Assembly: GCF_947039605.1 (NCBI RefSeq)
Contig: NZ_CAMQZG010000014.1
Coordinates: 16,484 to 80,483 of the forward strand
Reading direction: 5' to 3'
Length of the DNA stretch: 64,000 nt
DNA from: an uncultured Clostridium sp.
GTDB lineage: Bacteria; Bacillota; Clostridia; Clostridiales; Clostridiaceae
The position numbers and the translations under genes were made by a program. Shown one piece after another: positions 7,969 to 20,155 of this stretch (its first letter is position 1; every line of letters begins with the position of its first letter). Below the pieces are notes generated by a model. It did no database searches and was not told the DNA's origin. It saw nothing but the letters and a program-made list of their open reading frames with translations.

Positions 7969-10900
7969 TTGTTTGAATTAAATAATTTTGACGCTTTACA
8001 AATAGGGCTAGCATCTCCAGAGCAAATTAGAAATTGGTCTAGAGGTGAGGTTAAAAAACCTGAAACAATAAACTATAGAACTTTAAAACCAGAGAGAGAT
8101 GGTCTTTTCTGTGAGAGAATATTTGGACCAATCAAAGACTGGGAATGTCACTGTGGAAAATATAAAAGAGTAAGATATAAAGGTGTAGTTTGTGATAGAT
8201 GTGGAGTTGAAGTGACTAAGTCTAAAGTAAGAAGAGAAAGAATGGGTCACATTGAACTTGCAGCACCAGTATCACACATATGGTACTTTAAAGGAATTCC
8301 ATCAAGAATGGGATTGATTATGGATATGTCACCTAGATCTTTAGAAAAAGTTTTATACTTTGCTTCATATATAGTAATTGATCCTAAGGAAACAGGGTTA
8401 TTAAAGAAACAACTTCTTAATGAAAAAGAATATAGAGAAGCTTGTGATAAATATGGTGAAGAAAACTTTGAAGCTGCTATGGGGGCAGAGGCTGTTAAAA
8501 AGCTTCTTGCTGCAATTGATTTAGAAAGAGGTTCAGTTGAACTTAAAGAAGAGTTAAAGCAAAGCACAGGTCAGAAAAAAGTTAGAATAATAAGAAGACT
8601 TGAAGTTGTAGAATCATTTAGAAAATCAGGAAATAAACCTGAATGGATGATTGTGGATGTAATTCCAGTAATCCCGCCAGATTTAAGACCTATGGTTCAA
8701 TTAGATGGTGGTAGATTTGCAACATCAGATTTAAATGATTTATATAGAAGAGTTATAAATAGAAATAACAGACTTAAAAAGCTATTAGATTTAGGTGCTC
8801 CTGATATAATCGTTAGAAATGAAAAGAGAATGCTTCAAGAAGCAGTAGATGCTTTAATAGATAACGGTAGAAGAGGAAGACCAGTAACAGGACCAGGTAA
8901 TAGACCACTTAAGTCATTATCAGATATGTTAAAAGGAAAGCAAGGTAGATTTAGACAAAACCTTCTTGGTAAGAGGGTTGACTATTCAGGAAGATCAGTT
9001 ATTGTTGTTGGACCTGAATTAAAGATGTACCAATGTGGACTTCCAAAAGAAATGGCTTTAGAGTTATTTAAACCATTTGTTATGAAAAAGTTAGTTGAAG
9101 AAGGTATTTCACACAATATTAAGAATGCTAAGAGATTAGTAGAAAGAGTAATGCCACAAGTATGGGATGTTTTAGAAGAAGTAATTGCAGATCATCCAGT
9201 ATTACTTAACCGTGCACCTACACTACACAGATTAGGAATTCAAGCATTCCAACCTGTTTTAGTAGAAGGTAAAGCAATTAAGTTACATCCATTAGTATGT
9301 ACAGCATATAATGCAGACTTTGATGGAGATCAAATGGCTGTTCACGTGCCTTTATCAGTTGAAGCGCAAGCAGAAGCTAGATTCTTAATGCTAGCAGCTG
9401 GAAATATAATGAAACCTTCAGATGGTAAACCAGTATGTGTACCTACACAGGATATGGTTCTAGGAACTTACTATTTAACAATAGATAAGGATGGAGCAGA
9501 AGGTGAAGGTAGAAGTTTCTCTAGTCTTGATGAAGTTATAATGGCTTATGAATTAAAGCAGATAGGAATTCATGCTAAAATTAATGTAAAAGTTGAGAGG
9601 GAAATTAATGGTGAGTTAAGATCAGGAATTATTAAAACAACACCAGGTAAGGTTATTTTTAATGAAACTATTCCACAGGACCTAGGTTTTGTAAATAGAG
9701 AAGATGAAAATGAAATGTTTAACTTAGAAGCAGATTTCTTGATAACTAAGAAAAGTTTAAGTACTATAATAGATAAATGTTATTTAAAACATGGTGCTAC
9801 ACAAACTTCTGTAATGTTAGATAAGATAAAAGCAACAGGATATCACTATTCATCAATAGGAGCTATTACTGTAGCTGCTTCAGATATGATAGTACCAGCA
9901 AAAAAGTATGATTTACTTAAAGAGGCTGATGAGACTGTTGAAAAAATAGAGAAAATGTATAGAAGAGGTCTAATTTCTGATGAGGAAAGATATGAAAGAG
10001 TTATCGAAAAATGGACTAATACAACTGAAGAAGTTGCGAATACATTAATGGCAAGTCTTGATAAGTTTAACCCTATATTTATGATGGCAGATTCAGGAGC
10101 CAGAGGATCTAAAGCACAGATCAAGCAGCTTGCTGGAATGAGAGGACTTATGGCAGCGCCTTCTGGTAAAATCATTGAGCTTCCAATCAGAGCTTCATTT
10201 AGAGAAGGATTAGATGTATCAGAGTATTTCATATCAACTCACGGAGCTAGAAAAGGTAATGCAGATACAGCACTTAAGACTGCTGACTCAGGTTACTTAA
10301 CAAGAAGACTTGTTGATGTAAGTCAGGATGTTATAGTAAGAGAAGAAGATTGTTTTACTGATGATGGAATGTATGTAGCTGAAATTAAAGAAGGTACAGA
10401 AACTATCGAAGGATTAGAAGAAAGATTAAAAGGTAGATATTCAGCCGAGAATATTTATCATCCAGTGACAGGTGAACTATTAGCAGCAAATGATACTTAT
10501 ATGGGATCAGAAGTAGCAGCTAAAATAGCAGAAACTGGTATTGAAAAAGTTAAGATAAGATCAGTATTTAGATGTAAATCTAAATTTGGAGTTTGTTCTA
10601 AGTGTTATGGTATGAATATGGCAACAGCTGAAAGCATAAATATTGGAGAAGCTGTTGGTATAGTTGCTGCACAATCAATTGGTGAGCCAGGAACACAACT
10701 TACAATGAGAACTTTCCACACTGGTGGAGTTGCTGGGTCAGATATTACACAAGGTCTTCCAAGGGTTGAAGAGCTATTTGAGGCTAGAAAACCTAAAGGA
10801 TTAGCTATTGTATGTGAAGTTGATGGTACAGTGAGAGTAGAAGAAACTAAGAAAAAGAAAATAGTTTATGTTATGACTGCAGATGGAGAAGAATACACAT

Positions 10901-11505
10901 ATGATATTCCTTTTGGTTCAAGAGTAAAAGTATTTGATGGTAATCCTATCGAAGCTGGAGATGAAATAACAGAAGGTTCAGTTAACCCACATGATATCAT
11001 GGCTATCAAAGGGGTTGAAGGAGCTAGACACTATCTTCTTTCAGAGGTTCAAAAGGTTTATAGACTTCAAGGTGTTGATATAAATGATAAGCATTTAGAA
11101 GTAGTTGTAAGACAGATGACAAGAAAATTTAAAGTAACAGAATCAGGAGATACAAATTTACTGCCAGGTGTAATGATTGATATGTTTGATTTCCATGGAG
11201 AAAATAAAAGAGTTGCAGCTTTAGGTGGCGAAATAGCTAAAGGAGACCAGGTTCTACTTGGTATTACAAAAGCTTCACTTGCTACAGATAGTTTCTTATC
11301 AGCAGCTTCATTCCAAGAAACAACAAGAGTTCTTACAGATGCAGCTATAAAAGGAAAAATAGATCCATTAGTAGGGTTAAAAGAAAATGTTATTATTGGT
11401 AAATTAATTCCAGCTGGTACAGGTATGATGAAGTATAGATCAGTTAAATTAAACACAGATACTGATTTAGAAGAGGATGAAGTTGTAAATATCATTGAAG
11501 ATTAA
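7969..11505 (+). CDS. rpoC: DNA-directed RNA polymerase subunit beta'
   Basis: This is the catalytic beta' subunit, 1178 residues. It starts at TTG 7969 after GGGAGG (7955-7960), and the first residues ([20 protein letters not shown]) match the family exactly. The N-terminal zinc site ([20 protein letters not shown]), the Mg-binding NADFDGD at 448-454 and the second Cys cluster ([13 protein letters not shown]) are all intact. The length is that of compact Firmicutes proteins without large lineage insertions. Confidence 0.98.
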   Translation: MFELNNFDALQIGLASPEQIRNWSRGEVKKPETINYRTLKPERDGLFCERIFGPIKDWECHCGKYKRVRYKGVVCDRCGVEVTKSKVRRERMGHIELAAPVSHIWYFKGIPSRMGLIMDMSPRSLEKVLYFASYIVIDPKETGLLKKQLLNEKEYREACDKYGEENFEAAMGAEAVKKLLAAIDLERGSVELKEELKQSTGQKKVRIIRRLEVVESFRKSGNKPEWMIVDVIPVIPPDLRPMVQLDGGRFATSDLNDLYRRVINRNNRLKKLLDLGAPDIIVRNEKRMLQEAVDALIDNGRRGRPVTGPGNRPLKSLSDMLKGKQGRFRQNLLGKRVDYSGRSVIVVGPELKMYQCGLPKEMALELFKPFVMKKLVEEGISHNIKNAKRLVERVMPQVWDVLEEVIADHPVLLNRAPTLHRLGIQAFQPVLVEGKAIKLHPLVCTAYNADFDGDQMAVHVPLSVEAQAEARFLMLAAGNIMKPSDGKPVCVPTQDMVLGTYYLTIDKDGAEGEGRSFSSLDEVIMAYELKQIGIHAKINVKVEREINGELRSGIIKTTPGKVIFNETIPQDLGFVNREDENEMFNLEADFLITKKSLSTIIDKCYLKHGATQTSVMLDKIKATGYHYSSIGAITVAASDMIVPAKKYDLLKEADETVEKIEKMYRRGLISDEERYERVIEKWTNTTEEVANTLMASLDKFNPIFMMADSGARGSKAQIKQLAGMRGLMAAPSGKIIELPIRASFREGLDVSEYFISTHGARKGNADTALKTADSGYLTRRLVDVSQDVIVREEDCFTDDGMYVAEIKEGTETIEGLEERLKGRYSAENIYHPVTGELLAANDTYMGSEVAAKIAETGIEKVKIRSVFRCKSKFGVCSKCYGMNMATAESINIGEAVGIVAAQSIGEPGTQLTMRTFHTGGVAGSDITQGLPRVEELFEARKPKGLAIVCEVDGTVRVEETKKKKIVYVMTADGEEYTYDIPFGSRVKVFDGNPIEAGDEITEGSVNPHDIMAIKGVEGARHYLLSEVQKVYRLQGVDINDKHLEVVVRQMTRKFKVTESGDTNLLPGVMIDMFDFHGENKRVAALGGEIAKGDQVLLGITKASLATDSFLSAASFQETTRVLTDAAIKGKIDPLVGLKENVIIGKLIPAGTGMMKYRSVKLNTDTDLEEDEVVNIIED

Positions 11506-11517
11506 GATATTAAATTA

Positions 11518-11546
11518 TTGACATAGGTGTTTTAAAATGATAAAAT
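11518..11546 (+). promoter_or_regulatory. Sigma-A promoter for the str operon
   Basis: TTGACA (11518-11523), 17-nt spacer, TAAAAT (11541-11546). It starts just after the rpoC stop and should drive the L7Ae-like gene, rpsL, rpsG, fusA and tuf. A CTCGA/TCGAG hairpin at 11599-11614 lies in its leader. Confidence 0.85.
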
Positions 11547-11647
11547 ACAATTTGTGTGAATAGCAAAAAGTACTACTAGATTTAATTTATCTACTTAACT
11601 CGATACTTTTCGAGCAAGTTTATTAGTGAATTTAAAGGAGATAAAAG

Positions 11648-11887
11648 ATGGTAGAAAAACTTTTTGGAATAAAAGTGATTGGTGTAAAGCAGTCATTAAA
11701 AGTTATTAAAGTAAATAGTAAGGTAGTTCTTTATATTGCAGTTGATGCAAATGAAAAAATTACAGATGTTATTAAAAAAATAGCTATTGAAAAAAGTATT
11801 GATATAATATATATTGATACAATGAAAAAATTAGGTTTGATGTGTGGAATTGATGTTAAAGCATCTGCAGCACTTAGACTTAAATAA
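11648..11887 (+). CDS. rplGB: L7Ae-family RNA-binding protein (YbxF-like)
   Basis: A 79-residue small L7Ae/L30e/Gadd45-fold protein. Bacillus YbxF, which occupies the same place between rpoC and rpsL, binds kink-turn RNA. The sequence is short, lysine-rich and has alternating beta/alpha character, with the [14 protein letters not shown] end typical of this group. GGAG at 11637-11640 precedes ATG 11648. Its role in the cell is unsettled; position and size are the best support for the name. Confidence 0.85.
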   Translation: MVEKLFGIKVIGVKQSLKVIKVNSKVVLYIAVDANEKITDVIKKIAIEKSIDIIYIDTMKKLGLMCGIDVKASAALRLK

Positions 11888-11946
11888 CCGAGTTAACATC
11901 ATATTTATATATAGAATGTTATGAAATAAATCAGGAGGTGAAAAGT

Positions 11947-12324
11947 ATGCCAACAATTAACCAATTAGTAAGAAAAGGCAGAAAGACATTAGTGTCTAAA
12001 TCAACTGCACCAGCACTTAAAGAGTGTCCACAAAGAAGAGGGGTATGTACAGTTGTTAAAACTATGACTCCTAAAAAGCCTAACTCAGCTTTAAGAAAAG
12101 TTGCAAGAGTTAGATTAACAAACGGATTCGAAGTTACAGCTTACATTCCAGGTGTAGGTCACAACTTACAAGAGCACAGTGTTGTTCTTATAAGAGGTGG
12201 AAGAGTAAAAGACCTTCCTGGTGTTAGATACCATATTGTCAGAGGAGCATTAGACTCAGCTGGAGTAGCTAACAGAATGCAAGGAAGATCAAAGTACGGT
12301 GCTAAGAGACCTAAGCAAAAATAG
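11947..12324 (+). CDS. rpsL: 30S ribosomal protein S12
   Basis: uS12 contributes to decoding accuracy at the A site. The start is ATG 11947 (125 residues, [13 protein letters not shown]), with AGGAGGTG at 11934-11941; an in-frame upstream start at 11938 overlaps that site. The [11 protein letters not shown] and [13 protein letters not shown] segments keep the lysines that mutate in streptomycin resistance, so the protein looks wild type. Confidence 0.98.
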   Translation: MPTINQLVRKGRKTLVSKSTAPALKECPQRRGVCTVVKTMTPKKPNSALRKVARVRLTNGFEVTAYIPGVGHNLQEHSVVLIRGGRVKDLPGVRYHIVRGALDSAGVANRMQGRSKYGAKRPKQK

Positions 12325-12332
12325 TATTTTAG

Positions 12333-12440
12333 CTTAAACTTAGTTTAAGTGCGATGACTTCATTTTATAAAGATTACAATATAGTTTATATAGATAGAAG
12401 CATGCACTTTACGACAAAATAAGTAATTCAAGTTATGTCG
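12333..12440 (+). promoter_or_regulatory. Structured rpsL-rpsG spacer
   Basis: The 160-nt gap holds two inverted repeats: CTTAAAC/GTTTAAG (12333-12339 with 12343-12349), and a longer CGACA...TGTCG fold ending near 12440. Neither is followed by a T run. It may be a control site for rpsG-fusA. No named family was recognised. Confidence 0.4.
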
Positions 12441-12457
12441 AGTACCGATGAACTTAA

Positions 12458-12955
<498 letters not shown>

Positions 12956-12965
12956 TATTAATTAC

Positions 12966-12996
12966 AAAGCTGTTTTGGTAAAGCCAAAACAGTTTT
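12966..12996 (+). terminator. Attenuator-like hairpin between rpsG and fusA
   Basis: A 9-bp perfect stem (12970-12978 with 12984-12992, loop TAAAG) extends to 13 bp with a G-U pair. It is followed by TTTTGTTG. The T run is short, so partial termination or 3'-end protection is more likely than full termination within this operon. Confidence 0.55.
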
Positions 12997-13039
12997 GTTG
13001 AATTTAAAAATAACCATAGATTGAGAGGAGGAAATTCCA

Positions 13040-15106
13040 ATGGCAAGAAAATACCCATTAGAAAAATTCCGTAACTTCGGAATAATGGCTCATATTGATG
13101 CTGGTAAAACAACAACAACAGAGCGTATACTTTTCTATACAGGAAAAAATCATAAAATAGGTGAAACACATGAAGGTGCGGCTACAATGGACTGGATGGT
13201 TCAAGAGCAAGAAAGAGGTATAACAATTACTTCTGCAGCAACAACATGTGAGTGGAAAGGTTATGAATTAAACATAATCGATACTCCAGGACACGTAGAC
13301 TTTACAGTAGAGGTTGAAAGATCATTAAGAGTACTTGATGGTACGGTTACTGTATTAGATGCTAAAAGTGGAGTTGAACCTCAAACAGAAACAGTTTGGA
13401 GACAGGCAGATAAATATGGAGTTCCAAGAATGATATATGTTAATAAGATGGACGCTACAGGTGCAGACTTCTTTAATTGTATTAATTCAGTAAGAGAAAG
13501 ACTAAGAACAAATGCTATTGCTATACAAATTCCAATAGGAAAAGAGCAAGAGTTTAAAGGAATGATAGATTTAATTAAAAATGTAGCTGTAATTTTTAAT
13601 GATGACTTAGGTCAAGATATATTTGAAGGTGAAATTCCAGCAGAGTATAAGGAACAAGCAGAAGAGTATAGAACAATGATGATTGATGCTATAGCTGAAA
13701 CAGATGAAGACCTAATGATGAAATATTTAGAGGGTGAAGAAGTAACTGAGGAAGAATTAAAAGTTGCTTTAAGAAAAGCTACAATAGCAAATGAAATAGT
13801 ACCAGTTATTTGTGGTTCATCATATAAAAACAAAGGTGTTCAAAGAATGATTGATGGGGTTGTTGATTTCTTACCTTCACCATTAGACATTGAAGCTATT
13901 AAAGGAACAACTTTAGACGGTGTTGAAGATAGGAGAGAAGCTTCAGATACTGCACCATTAGCAGCATTAGCATTTAAAATTGCTACAGATCCTTTTGTTG
14001 GGAAATTAGCATTTACAAGAGTTTACTCAGGAGTATTAACTAGTGGATCATATGTTCTTAACTCTACTAAAGAGAAAAAAGAAAGAATTGGTAGACTTGT
14101 TAAGATGCATGCTAACTCAAGAGAAGAGATAGAATCATTAGAAGCAGGAGAAATTGGAGCTGTAATTGGATTAAAGAACACTACAACAGGTGACACTTTA
14201 TGTTCAGAAAAAGAGCCTATAATCTTAGAGAGTATGGACTTCCCAGAACCAGTTATCTCAGTTGCTATTGAGCCTAAAACAAAAGCCAGTCAAGAAAAAA
14301 TGGGATTAGCATTAGCTAAATTAGCTGAAGAAGATCCGACATTTAAGACTTGGACTGATCAAGAAACAGGTCAAACAATCATAGCCGGTATGGGTGAGCT
14401 TCACTTAGATATCATAGCTGATAGATTACAAAGAGAATTCAAAGTTGAATGTAATGTTGGAGCACCACAAGTTGCATACAAAGAGACAATCAGAAATGAA
14501 GTTAATGCAGAAGCTAAGTATGCTAAACAATCAGGTGGTAAAGGACAATACGGACATTGTAAAATTATTATGTCACCACACGATGGAGAATATATATTTG
14601 AAAATGCTGTTACTGGTGGATCAATTCCAAGAGAATACATCCCTGCTATAGACAATGGTATTAAAGAAGCTTCAGCTACAGGTATTATAGCTGGATATCC
14701 AGTTATAAACTTTAAGGTTAAAGTTTATGATGGATCATATCATGATGTTGACTCATCTGAAATGGCATTTAAAATAGCTGGATCAATGGCATTTAAAAAT
14801 GCTATGGCAAAAGCTAGCCCAGTATTACTTGAGCCAATAATGAAAGTTGAAATAGTTATGCCAGAAGAATATATGGGAGATGTTATTGGAGATGCTAACT
14901 CAAGAAGAGGTAGAATCGAAGGTATGGAAGCTAGAGGTGGAGCACAAGTTGTTAACACATTTATTCCACTTTCAGAAATGTTTGGATATGCAACTACGTT
15001 AAGATCAAGAACTCAGGGTAGAGGAACTTATTCAATGGAATTTGATCATTATGATGAAGTACCTAAGAGTGTTCAAGAAGAAGTTGTTGGAAAAAGATCT
15101 AAATAA
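13040..15106 (+). CDS. fusA: Elongation factor G
   Basis: EF-G is the translocation GTPase. It has 688 residues, the standard length. The G1 loop [19 protein letters not shown], the switch segment with [18 protein letters not shown] and NKMD are all present, followed by domains II-V ending in a typical C-terminus. GAGGAGG precedes ATG 13040. It lies between rpsG and tuf in the str operon. Confidence 0.98.
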   Translation: MARKYPLEKFRNFGIMAHIDAGKTTTTERILFYTGKNHKIGETHEGAATMDWMVQEQERGITITSAATTCEWKGYELNIIDTPGHVDFTVEVERSLRVLDGTVTVLDAKSGVEPQTETVWRQADKYGVPRMIYVNKMDATGADFFNCINSVRERLRTNAIAIQIPIGKEQEFKGMIDLIKNVAVIFNDDLGQDIFEGEIPAEYKEQAEEYRTMMIDAIAETDEDLMMKYLEGEEVTEEELKVALRKATIANEIVPVICGSSYKNKGVQRMIDGVVDFLPSPLDIEAIKGTTLDGVEDRREASDTAPLAALAFKIATDPFVGKLAFTRVYSGVLTSGSYVLNSTKEKKERIGRLVKMHANSREEIESLEAGEIGAVIGLKNTTTGDTLCSEKEPIILESMDFPEPVISVAIEPKTKASQEKMGLALAKLAEEDPTFKTWTDQETGQTIIAGMGELHLDIIADRLQREFKVECNVGAPQVAYKETIRNEVNAEAKYAKQSGGKGQYGHCKIIMSPHDGEYIFENAVTGGSIPREYIPAIDNGIKEASATGIIAGYPVINFKVKVYDGSYHDVDSSEMAFKIAGSMAFKNAMAKASPVLLEPIMKVEIVMPEEYMGDVIGDANSRRGRIEGMEARGGAQVVNTFIPLSEMFGYATTLRSRTQGRGTYSMEFDHYDEVPKSVQEEVVGKRSK

Positions 15107-15147
15107 GATTTTAAATTAAATATAGTTAATTAAAGGAGGAATTTATA

Positions 15148-16341
15148 ATGTCAAAGGCTAAATTCGAAAGAAGTAAACCACACGTAAACATTGGAACAAT
15201 TGGACACGTAGACCACGGTAAAACAACATTAACAGCTGCTATAACATCAGTATTAGCGGTAAGAGGTGGTGCTCAAGCGTTTAAATACGATGAGATAGAT
15301 AAAGCACCAGAGGAAAAAGAAAGAGGAATCACAATCAACTCAGCACACGTTGAGTATGAAACAGATAACAGACACTACGCACACGTAGACTGTCCAGGTC
15401 ACGCAGATTATGTTAAGAACATGATCACAGGAGCTGCACAAATGGATGGAGCAATCCTAGTATGTTCAGCTGCAGATGGTCCAATGCCTCAAACAAGAGA
15501 GCATATCCTTCTTGCATCAAGAGTTGGAGTTGATCACATAGTAGTATTCTTAAACAAAGCTGACATGGTTGATGACGAAGAGTTATTAGAGTTAGTAGAA
15601 ATGGAAGTTAGAGAATTATTAAGTGAGTATAGTTTCCCAGGAGATGATATTCCAGTAATAAAAGGATCAGCTTTAAAAGCATTAGAAGCACCAGCAGATG
15701 CTGAGGCAATAGCACCAATCTTAGAGTTAATGGACGCAGTAGATAGCTACATCCCAACACCTGAGAGAGCTACAGATTTACCATTCTTAATGCCGATTGA
15801 GGACGTATTCACAATCACAGGAAGAGGAACTGTTGCAACTGGAAGAATCGAAAGAGGACTTCTACACGTAGCTGATGAAGTAGAAATAGTTGGATTAAAA
15901 GAAGAAAGCAGAAAAGTTATAGTAACAGGAATAGAAATGTTCAGAAAGTTACTTGATGATGCTCAAGCTGGAGACAACATAGGAGCTCTTTTAAGAGGAG
16001 TTCAAAGAGCTGATATCGAAAGAGGTCAAGTTCTTGCTAAAGCTGGAACAATTAATCCACACACACAATTCATCGGTCAAGTGTATGTACTTAAAAAAGA
16101 AGAGGGTGGAAGACATACTCCATTCTTCGATGGATATAGACCACAATTTTACTTTAGAACAACAGATGTTACAGGATCAATCAAACTTCCTAACGGAATG
16201 GAAATGGTAATGCCTGGAGACCACATCGATATGGATGTTGAATTAATACACCCAATCGCTATGGAAGAAGGATTAAGATTTGCTATCAGAGAAGGTGGAA
16301 GAACTGTAGGTTCAGGAGTTGTTACAACAATAAAAGCGTAA
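15148..16341 (+). CDS. tuf: Elongation factor Tu (complete copy)
   Basis: A 397-residue EF-Tu with G1 [26 protein letters not shown], and the three-domain layout ending [17 protein letters not shown] precedes ATG 15148. Its last 284 bases are identical to the tuf copy at the window start. It is the final gene of the str operon. Confidence 0.99.
   Translation: MSKAKFERSKPHVNIGTIGHVDHGKTTLTAAITSVLAVRGGAQAFKYDEIDKAPEEKERGITINSAHVEYETDNRHYAHVDCPGHADYVKNMITGAAQMDGAILVCSAADGPMPQTREHILLASRVGVDHIVVFLNKADMVDDEELLELVEMEVRELLSEYSFPGDDIPVIKGSALKALEAPADAEAIAPILELMDAVDSYIPTPERATDLPFLMPIEDVFTITGRGTVATGRIERGLLHVADEVEIVGLKEESRKVIVTGIEMFRKLLDDAQAGDNIGALLRGVQRADIERGQVLAKAGTINPHTQFIGQVYVLKKEEGGRHTPFFDGYRPQFYFRTTDVTGSIKLPNGMEMVMPGDHIDMDVELIHPIAMEEGLRFAIREGGRTVGSGVVTTIKA
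16058..16341 (+). repeat. Second copy of the 284-base tuf repeat
   Basis: Bases 16058-16341 are identical to 1-284 (offset 16057, compared base by base). Identity ends exactly at the TAA stop codon, and the 3' flanks are unrelated. This is the visible part of a long direct repeat made by two tuf genes. It is large enough to support homologous recombination or gene conversion. Confidence 0.95.
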
Positions 16342-16546
16342 TAATTTCCATTATGTAATGATAGAGTTTCAACCTACTGAACAAGGGTTTTATTTGAAGT
16401 CTATTAGTTGGATGCGCAGTCCAATTAGTAATTTCAAATAATAAAAGTTTAATGTATATACAAAGAGGCTTAATTTAAGAAAAAAATATTATAGCGCAAT
16501 AAATATTTTTATTTTTTAAACTGAGTTGTTCATAAAAGGCCTGAAG
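16342..16546 (+). other. Non-coding 3' region of tuf with a long hairpin
   Basis: No gene was found. An outer stem TATTTGAA/TTCAAATA (16391-16398 with 16433-16440) encloses an inner 10-bp stem (16403-16412 with 16420-16429, two G-U pairs) capped by TGCGCAG. It has no T run, so it is not an intrinsic terminator. Function unknown. Confidence 0.6.
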
Positions 16547-16582
16547 AAGGATAGATGATATATCATCTATCCTTTTTTTTGT
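16547..16582 (+). terminator. Intrinsic terminator ending the str operon
   Basis: A long, nearly perfect palindrome (12-bp stem 16547-16558 with 16563-16574) is followed by eight T. Confidence 0.93.
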
Positions 16583-16621
16583 TGTATAAAGATGAATTTA
16601 AAAAATAGGAAAATATTCTTC

Positions 16622-16650
16622 TTGAAAAAAAAAAAAATATTGTATTATAT
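16622..16650 (+). promoter_or_regulatory. Upstream promoter candidate for the S10 cluster
   Basis: TTGAAA (16622-16627), 17-nt spacer made mostly of A, then TTATAT (16645-16650). The A tract may act as a curved or UP-like element. Confidence 0.5.
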
Positions 16651-16695
16651 AAGTAGTAATAAAAATTTTGGTTTAAAAAAAGAGTAAAAAAAAAC

Positions 16696-16724
16696 TTGAA
16701 AAACTTGAAAAGACATAGTATAAT
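16696..16724 (+). promoter_or_regulatory. Main promoter for the S10 cluster
   Basis: TTGAAA (16696-16701), 17-nt spacer, perfect TATAAT (16719-16724). The expected transcript starts near 16731 and has a leader of about 200 nt. Confidence 0.8.
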
Positions 16725-16730
16725 AAAGAA

Positions 16731-16930
16731 GTTGCAAAACAAACAGCGATGAATTAAGAGGTTGCCGAACTTCCGGGTTATTCTTAATGAGTATGTTAGG
16801 ATCTAGAATCCAACGACAGGGGTTTTGTATTGGTATCTTTTTGAAAAAAAAGAAACACCAGGGACAGTTTACAGAACAACGCTGTTGTGCGTTAAAGAAG
16901 TAAAACGTACATGAAAAGGAGGGAAACTAA
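16731..16930 (+). promoter_or_regulatory. Structured S10-operon leader
   Basis: About 200 nt with several foldable segments: ATTAAGA/TCTTAAT enclosing a GC-richer loop (16753-16788), a TGGT...ACCA arm around A/T tracts (about 16830-16860), and ACAAC-GCT-GTTGT (16876-16888). Local GC is higher than in neighbouring spacers, which suggests selected RNA structure. It does not resemble the E. coli L4-binding leader. The ligand is unknown. Confidence 0.55.
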
Positions 16931-17239
16931 ATGTCAAAGCAAAAAATAAGAATCAAATTAAAGGCTTTTGATCACACAATATTAGATCAATCAGCTGAAA
17001 GAATAATTGAGACAGCTAAGTCAACAGGAGCTAAGGTTATAGGACCAGTGCCTCTTCCAACTGACAAAGAGATAATTACTATCTTAAGAGCGGTTCACAA
17101 TTATAAAGACTCAAGAGAGCAATTTGAAATCAGAACACACAAAAGATTAATCGATATAGTTAATCCATCACCTAAAACAGTTGATGCATTAATGAGATTA
17201 AACTTACCAGCTGGTGTTGATATCGAAATTAAATTATAA
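16931..17239 (+). CDS. rpsJ: 30S ribosomal protein S10
   Basis: uS10 (NusE) is part of the 30S head and also a partner of NusB/NusG in antitermination. The 102-residue protein starts [15 protein letters not shown] and holds the GPVPLPT and [19 protein letters not shown] stretches. AAGGAGGG precedes ATG 16931. It is the first gene of the long S10-spc run. Confidence 0.98.
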   Translation: MSKQKIRIKLKAFDHTILDQSAERIIETAKSTGAKVIGPVPLPTDKEIITILRAVHNYKDSREQFEIRTHKRLIDIVNPSPKTVDALMRLNLPAGVDIEIKL

Positions 17240-17318
17240 TATAATTTTAAAATTGTATTAAAATAGACTATTATGAATGCGTAAGCAATCCGCTAATAAG
17301 TTTGGGAGGTGTAGCAAT

Positions 17319-17948
17319 ATGAAAAAAGCTATAATTGGTAAAAAAATCGGAATGACTCAAATTTTCGATCAAAATGGAAAAGTTGTTCCAGTAACAGTAG
17401 TAGAAGTAGGTTCTAACGTTGTTGTTCAAAAGAAAACAACAGAAGTTGATGGATACCAAGCTATACAAGTAGGATTTGGAGAAGTAAGAGAAAAATTACT
17501 TAACAAGCCTAAAAAAGGTCACTTAGCAAAGGCTGGAGTTTCATTAAGAAGAACTCTTAAAGAATTTAGAATAGATGATATATCAACATATAATGTTGGA
17601 GATGCCATCAATGCTGATATCTTTGAAGCTGGAGAAAAAGTAGATGTATCAGGAATTTCTAAAGGTAAGGGATTCCAAGGTGTTATTAAAAGATGGAATC
17701 AGGCTACAGGTCCAATGACTCACGGGTCAAAATTCCATAGAGCACCAGGTTCAATGGGAGCTGCATCAGACCCATCAAGAACTTTCAAAAACAAGAGAAT
17801 GCCAGGACATATGGGAGCTGTTAACAGAACTGTATTAAACCTTGAGGTTGTTAGAGTTATGGCTGACAAGAATGTTATCTTAATAAAAGGTGGTATTCCA
17901 GGACCAAACAAGAGCACAGTAGTTATCAGAAACAGCGTTAAGGCGTAA
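17319..17948 (+). CDS. rplC: 50S ribosomal protein L3
   Basis: uL3 is an early assembly protein near the peptidyl transferase centre. The start is ATG 17319 (209 residues, [16 protein letters not shown]), with GGGAGGTG at 17304-17311; an in-frame ATG at 17277 lies upstream of that site. The extended loop carries the [20 protein letters not shown] signature. Confidence 0.98.
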   Translation: MKKAIIGKKIGMTQIFDQNGKVVPVTVVEVGSNVVVQKKTTEVDGYQAIQVGFGEVREKLLNKPKKGHLAKAGVSLRRTLKEFRIDDISTYNVGDAINADIFEAGEKVDVSGISKGKGFQGVIKRWNQATGPMTHGSKFHRAPGSMGAASDPSRTFKNKRMPGHMGAVNRTVLNLEVVRVMADKNVILIKGGIPGPNKSTVVIRNSVKA

Positions 17949-17972
17949 TTTCTGTAGAAAGGAGGAAACAAA

Positions 17973-18593
17973 ATGCCTACATTAGGATTATTTAATAAAG
18001 AAGGACAAAAAATTGAAGATATTCAATTAAATGAAGTAGTATTCGGAGCAGAAGTTAACGAAGCAGTATTACACCAAGTTGTAGTTGCTTTATTAGCTAA
18101 CAAAAGACAAGGAACTCAATCAGCTAAAACAAGATCTGAAGTAAGAGGTGGAGGAATCAAACCTTGGAAGCAGAAAGGTACTGGAAGAGCTAGACAAGGT
18201 TCTATAAGATCACCTCAATGGGCTGGTGGTGGAATTGTATTTGCACCTAAACCAAGAAGTTACAGAAAATCATTACCTAAGAGTATGAGATTAGTAGCTA
18301 TGAGATCAGCATTATCAAACTTAATAGTTGAAGATAAAATGGTTGTTTTAGATAGTTTAGAATTCGATGCTCCTAAAACAAAAGAAGCTATTAAAATATT
18401 AAATGCTTTTGAAGCTAAAAAAACATTAGTTATTACTTTAGAATCTAATGAAAATGTTTATAAGTCATTCAGAAATGTTGAGGGTGTAGCAGTACTTCCA
18501 TTAAACAACATTAACGTATATGATTTATTAAAATATGCTAAAGTTATGATTACTAAAGAAGCTGTAAATAAAATTGAGGAGGTGTACGCATAA
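17973..18593 (+). CDS. rplD: 50S ribosomal protein L4
   Basis: uL4 has a long loop lining the exit tunnel. The 206-residue protein contains the loop signature [20 protein letters not shown] (about 64-83) and the conserved KALRSA-like helix. AAAGGAGG precedes ATG 17973. Its stop overlaps the rplW start by one base (TAATG), which indicates coupled translation. Confidence 0.98.
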   Translation: MPTLGLFNKEGQKIEDIQLNEVVFGAEVNEAVLHQVVVALLANKRQGTQSAKTRSEVRGGGIKPWKQKGTGRARQGSIRSPQWAGGGIVFAPKPRSYRKSLPKSMRLVAMRSALSNLIVEDKMVVLDSLEFDAPKTKEAIKILNAFEAKKTLVITLESNENVYKSFRNVEGVAVLPLNNINVYDLLKYAKVMITKEAVNKIEEVYA

Positions 18594-18886
18594 TGAAATT
18601 AACAAGCCATGATATAATAAGAAAGCCAGTTATAACTGAAAAAAGTATGGCAGCTATGGCCGAAGGTAAATACACTTTCACAGTTCATGTTTCAGCTAAC
18701 AAAGTTCAAATAAAGAACGCTGTTCAAGAAATATTCAACAATGTTAAAGTTGCTGATGTTAAAACAATGAAATATGATGGAAAAACTAAGAGAGTTGGCG
18801 TTCACATCGGAAAAAGAGCAGGATTTAAGAAAGCAGTAGTTACATTATCAGAAGGAACTATTGAATTTTTTGAAGGAATGCAATAA
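18593..18886 (+). CDS. rplW: 50S ribosomal protein L23
   Basis: uL23 sits at the tunnel exit and docks SRP and trigger factor. The 97-residue protein contains [11 protein letters not shown] at its N-terminus. GAGGAGGTG lies inside the end of rplD and the start overlaps the rplD stop by one base. Confidence 0.98.
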   Translation: MKLTSHDIIRKPVITEKSMAAMAEGKYTFTVHVSANKVQIKNAVQEIFNNVKVADVKTMKYDGKTKRVGVHIGKRAGFKKAVVTLSEGTIEFFEGMQ

Positions 18887-18939
18887 TATAAACCGGTAGT
18901 GGCTGAGGCCAGAGAAGGATTAATAAGGAGGCATTTATA

Positions 18940-19773
18940 ATGGCAGTTAAAAAGTTTAACCCTATAACACCTGCGAGAAGACAGATGACTGTTGCTTCAT
19001 TTGAAGAATTAACAACATCAGTTCCACAAAAATCACTTCTTGTTTCAATGAAGAGAAAAGCTGGAAGAAACTCACAAGGTAAAATAACTGTAAGACACCG
19101 TGGTGGTGGAACTAAAAGAAAATACAGAATTATAGATTTTAAAAGAAATAAAGATGGTATACCTGCAAAGGTTGCTACAATAGAATACGATCCAATGAGA
19201 TCAGCTTATATTGCATTAGTTGTATATGCAGATGGAGAAAAGAGATACATACTTGCTCCAATAGGATTAAAAGTTGGAGATGTATTAGTATCAGGAGAAG
19301 GTTCTGATATAAAAACTGGTAACTCAATGAAGTTACAGCATATGCCAGTTGGTACTACTGTTCATAACATCGAGCTTCAAGCTGGTAAGGGTGGACAATT
19401 AGTAAGATCAGCAGGAACTTCAGCTCAGTTAATGGCTAAAGAAGGAAAATATGCAACATTAAGATTACCATCAGGAGAAATGAGATATGTTAGAATAGAG
19501 TGTAGAGCTACTATTGGTACAGTTTCAAATCCAACACATGATATAATTAATATCGGTAAAGCTGGTAAGAAAAGACACATGGGCATAAGACCTACAGTAA
19601 GAGGATCAGTAATGAACCCTTGCGATCACCCACATGGTGGTGGAGAAGGTAAGAGCCCAATTGGTAGACCAAGTCCAGTTACTCCTTGGGGTAAACCAGC
19701 GCTTGGATACAAGACTAGAAAGAATAAAAAATATTCAGATAAATTCATCATTAAGAGAAGAAACGACAAGTAA
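18940..19773 (+). CDS. rplB: 50S ribosomal protein L2
   Basis: uL2 is a core protein near the peptidyl transferase centre. It has 277 residues with the conserved [16 protein letters not shown] and [18 protein letters not shown] stretches, the latter holding the key His. ATG 18940 follows AAGGAGG. Confidence 0.98.
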   Translation: MAVKKFNPITPARRQMTVASFEELTTSVPQKSLLVSMKRKAGRNSQGKITVRHRGGGTKRKYRIIDFKRNKDGIPAKVATIEYDPMRSAYIALVVYADGEKRYILAPIGLKVGDVLVSGEGSDIKTGNSMKLQHMPVGTTVHNIELQAGKGGQLVRSAGTSAQLMAKEGKYATLRLPSGEMRYVRIECRATIGTVSNPTHDIINIGKAGKKRHMGIRPTVRGSVMNPCDHPHGGGEGKSPIGRPSPVTPWGKPALGYKTRKNKKYSDKFIIKRRNDK

Positions 19774-19845
19774 TTTGAAGAGACGAATTAGTTCTCTTCA
19801 AGTGTTAGTCGCTTGAAAATAATGATATGAAGGGAGGCAATTCTA

Positions 19846-20127
19846 GTGAGTAGATCAACAAAAAAAGGACCATTTATTAAAGCAGGTCTTTTAAAGAAAA
19901 TTGAAGATATGAACCAAGCTGGCGAGAAAAAAGTTATCAAAACTTGGTCAAGAAGCTCAACTATATTCCCACAAATGATAGGACATACAATTGCTGTTCA
20001 CGATGGAAGAAAGCATGTGCCTGTTTATGTTAGTGAAGATATGGTTGGACACAAATTAGGTGAATTTGTATTAACAAGAACTTATAGAGGTCATATTAAT
20101 ACAGAAAAAACATCAAAGAGAAGATAA
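19846..20127 (+). CDS. rpsS: 30S ribosomal protein S19
   Basis: uS19 lies in the 30S head and contacts S13. The 93-residue protein uses GTG 19846 after AGGGAGG. It contains [20 protein letters not shown] and the C-terminal [11 protein letters not shown] region. Confidence 0.98.
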   Translation: MSRSTKKGPFIKAGLLKKIEDMNQAGEKKVIKTWSRSSTIFPQMIGHTIAVHDGRKHVPVYVSEDMVGHKLGEFVLTRTYRGHINTEKTSKRR

Positions 20128-20155
20128 TTATACGCCTAGAAAGGAGGAACCTTAA

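Noticed and set aside
16403..16429. Possible T-box or tRNA-like element in the tuf 3' region
   Set aside because: There is no T-box consensus, no terminator/antiterminator pair and no cloverleaf; only a hairpin is supported.
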